The notes under the pieces were generated by a model, which saw nothing but the letters and a program-made list of their open reading frames with translations, was not told where the DNA came from and made no database searches. The position numbers and the translations under genes are program-made. A DNA stretch of 45,837 bases from Sphingomonas mali NBRC 15500 (GTDB lineage Bacteria; Pseudomonadota; Alphaproteobacteria; Sphingomonadales; Sphingomonadaceae), in assembly GCF_001598415.1 (NCBI RefSeq), contig NZ_BCYX01000030.1, positions 1 through 45,837 on the forward strand, in the 5' to 3' direction. Of the stretch, positions 45,151 to 45,837 are shown in pieces; position 1 is the stretch's first letter, and each line of letters opens with the position of its first letter.

Positions 45151-45470
45151 GGCTCGGCCTGATAGAGCGCGGCGGCGATCTTCGCCAGCGCTTCGGCATC
45201 GCCGGCGATCGCCAGCCGCTTCAACCGGGCGCGATCACCGGCGATCAGCCGGACTTCCCGCTTCGCTACCCCGAAATGCTTCGCGGCAAGCTCGATCAGC
45301 GCGACGTTGGCGGCGCCGTCAACTGGAGGCGAGGTGAGCCGCGCCACCACATGGCCGGAGCCCGGCGAAAGTTCATTGCGTGACGATCGCGGCGTCACGC
45401 GCACCGCGATCTCGATTCCGTCGGGTGTCGTGCGCCAGCCGCTCAGAGCGCGCCCGCGCCGACCCACCAC
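45147..45470 (-). CDS. DUF167 family protein (YggU-like)
   Basis: A protein of about 107 aa with IEIAVRVTPRSSRNELSPG, RLTSPPVDGAANVALIELAA and KRLAIAGDAEALAKIA. This is the full DUF167 domain, a small conserved fold of unknown role. The start is uncertain: adjacent GTG codons at 45470 and 45467 lie inside the yggT-like frame, and a CTG at 45446 would overlap the upstream TGA as CTGA. The pairing with YggT is the same as in E. coli yggT-yggU. Confidence 0.85.
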   Translation of the reverse strand: MVGRRGRALSGWRTTPDGIEIAVRVTPRSSRNELSPGSGHVVARLTSPPVDGAANVALIELAAKHFGVAKREVRLIAGDRARLKRLAIAGDAEALAKIAAALYQAEP

Positions 45471-45745
45471 AAGGCCAGCCGCCCGATCGCGATCTGGATG
45501 CACCAGATGATCAGCAATACGACCAGCGGCGACAGATCGAGCGCGCCGAAATCGGGCATGATGCGCCGGATCGGCCGATAGAATGGCTCGGTGATCCGAT
45601 CGAGCGCCGTCCAGATCGCGCGCACGGTGTCGTTGTGCGTGTTGATGACGTTGAACGAGATGAGCCAGGACAGGATCGCCTGGATGATGATGATCCACTG
45701 CGCGACGGTCAGCAGGACCTGCAGGATACTGAGGATGGTAATCAA
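45443..45745 (-). CDS. YggT family membrane protein
   Basis: A 100-aa protein with two membrane segments. It contains AQWIIIIQAILSWLISFNV, then RAIWTALDRITEPFYRPIRR and IMPDFGALDLSPLVVLLIIW, the family hallmark. Starts at TTG 45745 with GGAGA placed 5 bases upstream. Members are linked to osmotic tolerance and division-site proteins in other organisms, without a clear mechanism. It is the first gene of the operon ending in marC. Confidence 0.9.
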   Translation of the reverse strand: MITILSILQVLLTVAQWIIIIQAILSWLISFNVINTHNDTVRAIWTALDRITEPFYRPIRRIMPDFGALDLSPLVVLLIIWCIQIAIGRLALWWVGAGAL

Positions 45746-45837
45746 TGTTGTCTCCGGACGTGCGGCCCTGTCCGGATCGATATAGGAACGAACCGGCCGC
45801 GAACAGCCCTTGGAGCGTGATGACGTGGGTTTGACCC

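Overview
The window looks like a sphingomonad chromosome (Alphaproteobacteria, Sphingomonas or a close relative). It is GC-rich with dense, often 4-nt-overlapping operons. It carries palindromic intergenic repeats of kinds I associate with sphingomonads (cores CTGAGCTTGTCGAAG and CCCCAGCGAAAGCTGGGG). Genus and family calls come from recognition of sequence features, not from a database search.

Bases 1-5760 are the right end of a decayed genomic island whose left part lies outside the window. It abuts the 3' end of a tRNA-Leu(CAG) gene (5763-5849). An integrase N-terminal stub next to the tRNA reads away from it, and a separate integrase C-terminal relic lies 2.1 kb further in. Between and beyond these are an AlpA-type regulator, a ribbon-helix-helix regulator facing a 40-bp perfect palindrome, an exported protein of unknown function paired with a sigma-region-4-like protein, and a HipA-type kinase translationally coupled to a long HTH protein. 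A frameshifted serine recombinase relic runs into a second, partial copy of the sigma-like gene at the window edge.

Bases 5900-23000 are ordinary housekeeping sequence: an NAD(P)-binding epimerase-like protein, undecaprenyl-diphosphatase (uppP), both glutamate synthase subunits (gltD-gltB), a CMD-family protein coupled to an SDR, a GST / CsaA-like / DUF72 operon, a DUF202 protein, aminopeptidase N, and a secreted M28 peptidase.

Bases 23000-43000 hold more genes (SDR-like, EamA transporter, threonine aldolase, a class A penicillin-binding protein, an FMN reductase, a DUF4142 lipoprotein) plus many different palindromic repeats in the gaps. The complete histidine utilisation system sits at 30.1-37.5 kb: hutIHGU on minus and hutF-hutC on plus, diverging from an 18-bp perfect palindrome that is the likely HutC operator. 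Together they convert histidine to glutamate, ammonia and formate by the HutF/HutG five-step route. A tRNA-Thr(GGT) follows. Next is a set resembling a Gtr-type surface glycosylation module: a polyprenyl-phosphate glycosyltransferase-like GT2, a methyltransferase, a GtrA-like membrane protein and a 598-aa GT-C-like membrane protein.

Bases 43041-45745 form a tight minus-strand operon: YggT-like, DUF167, folD, a small secreted protein and a MarC-family membrane protein. The final 90 bases hold only its upstream region.

The most noteworthy observations are the HipA/long-HTH pair, the regulatory palindromes and phased repeats of the island, the frequent palindromic repeats (one of which supplies the C-terminus of the GT2 protein, while two copies flank the aldolase gene), and the Gtr-like module with a MITE-like element in its divergent promoter.
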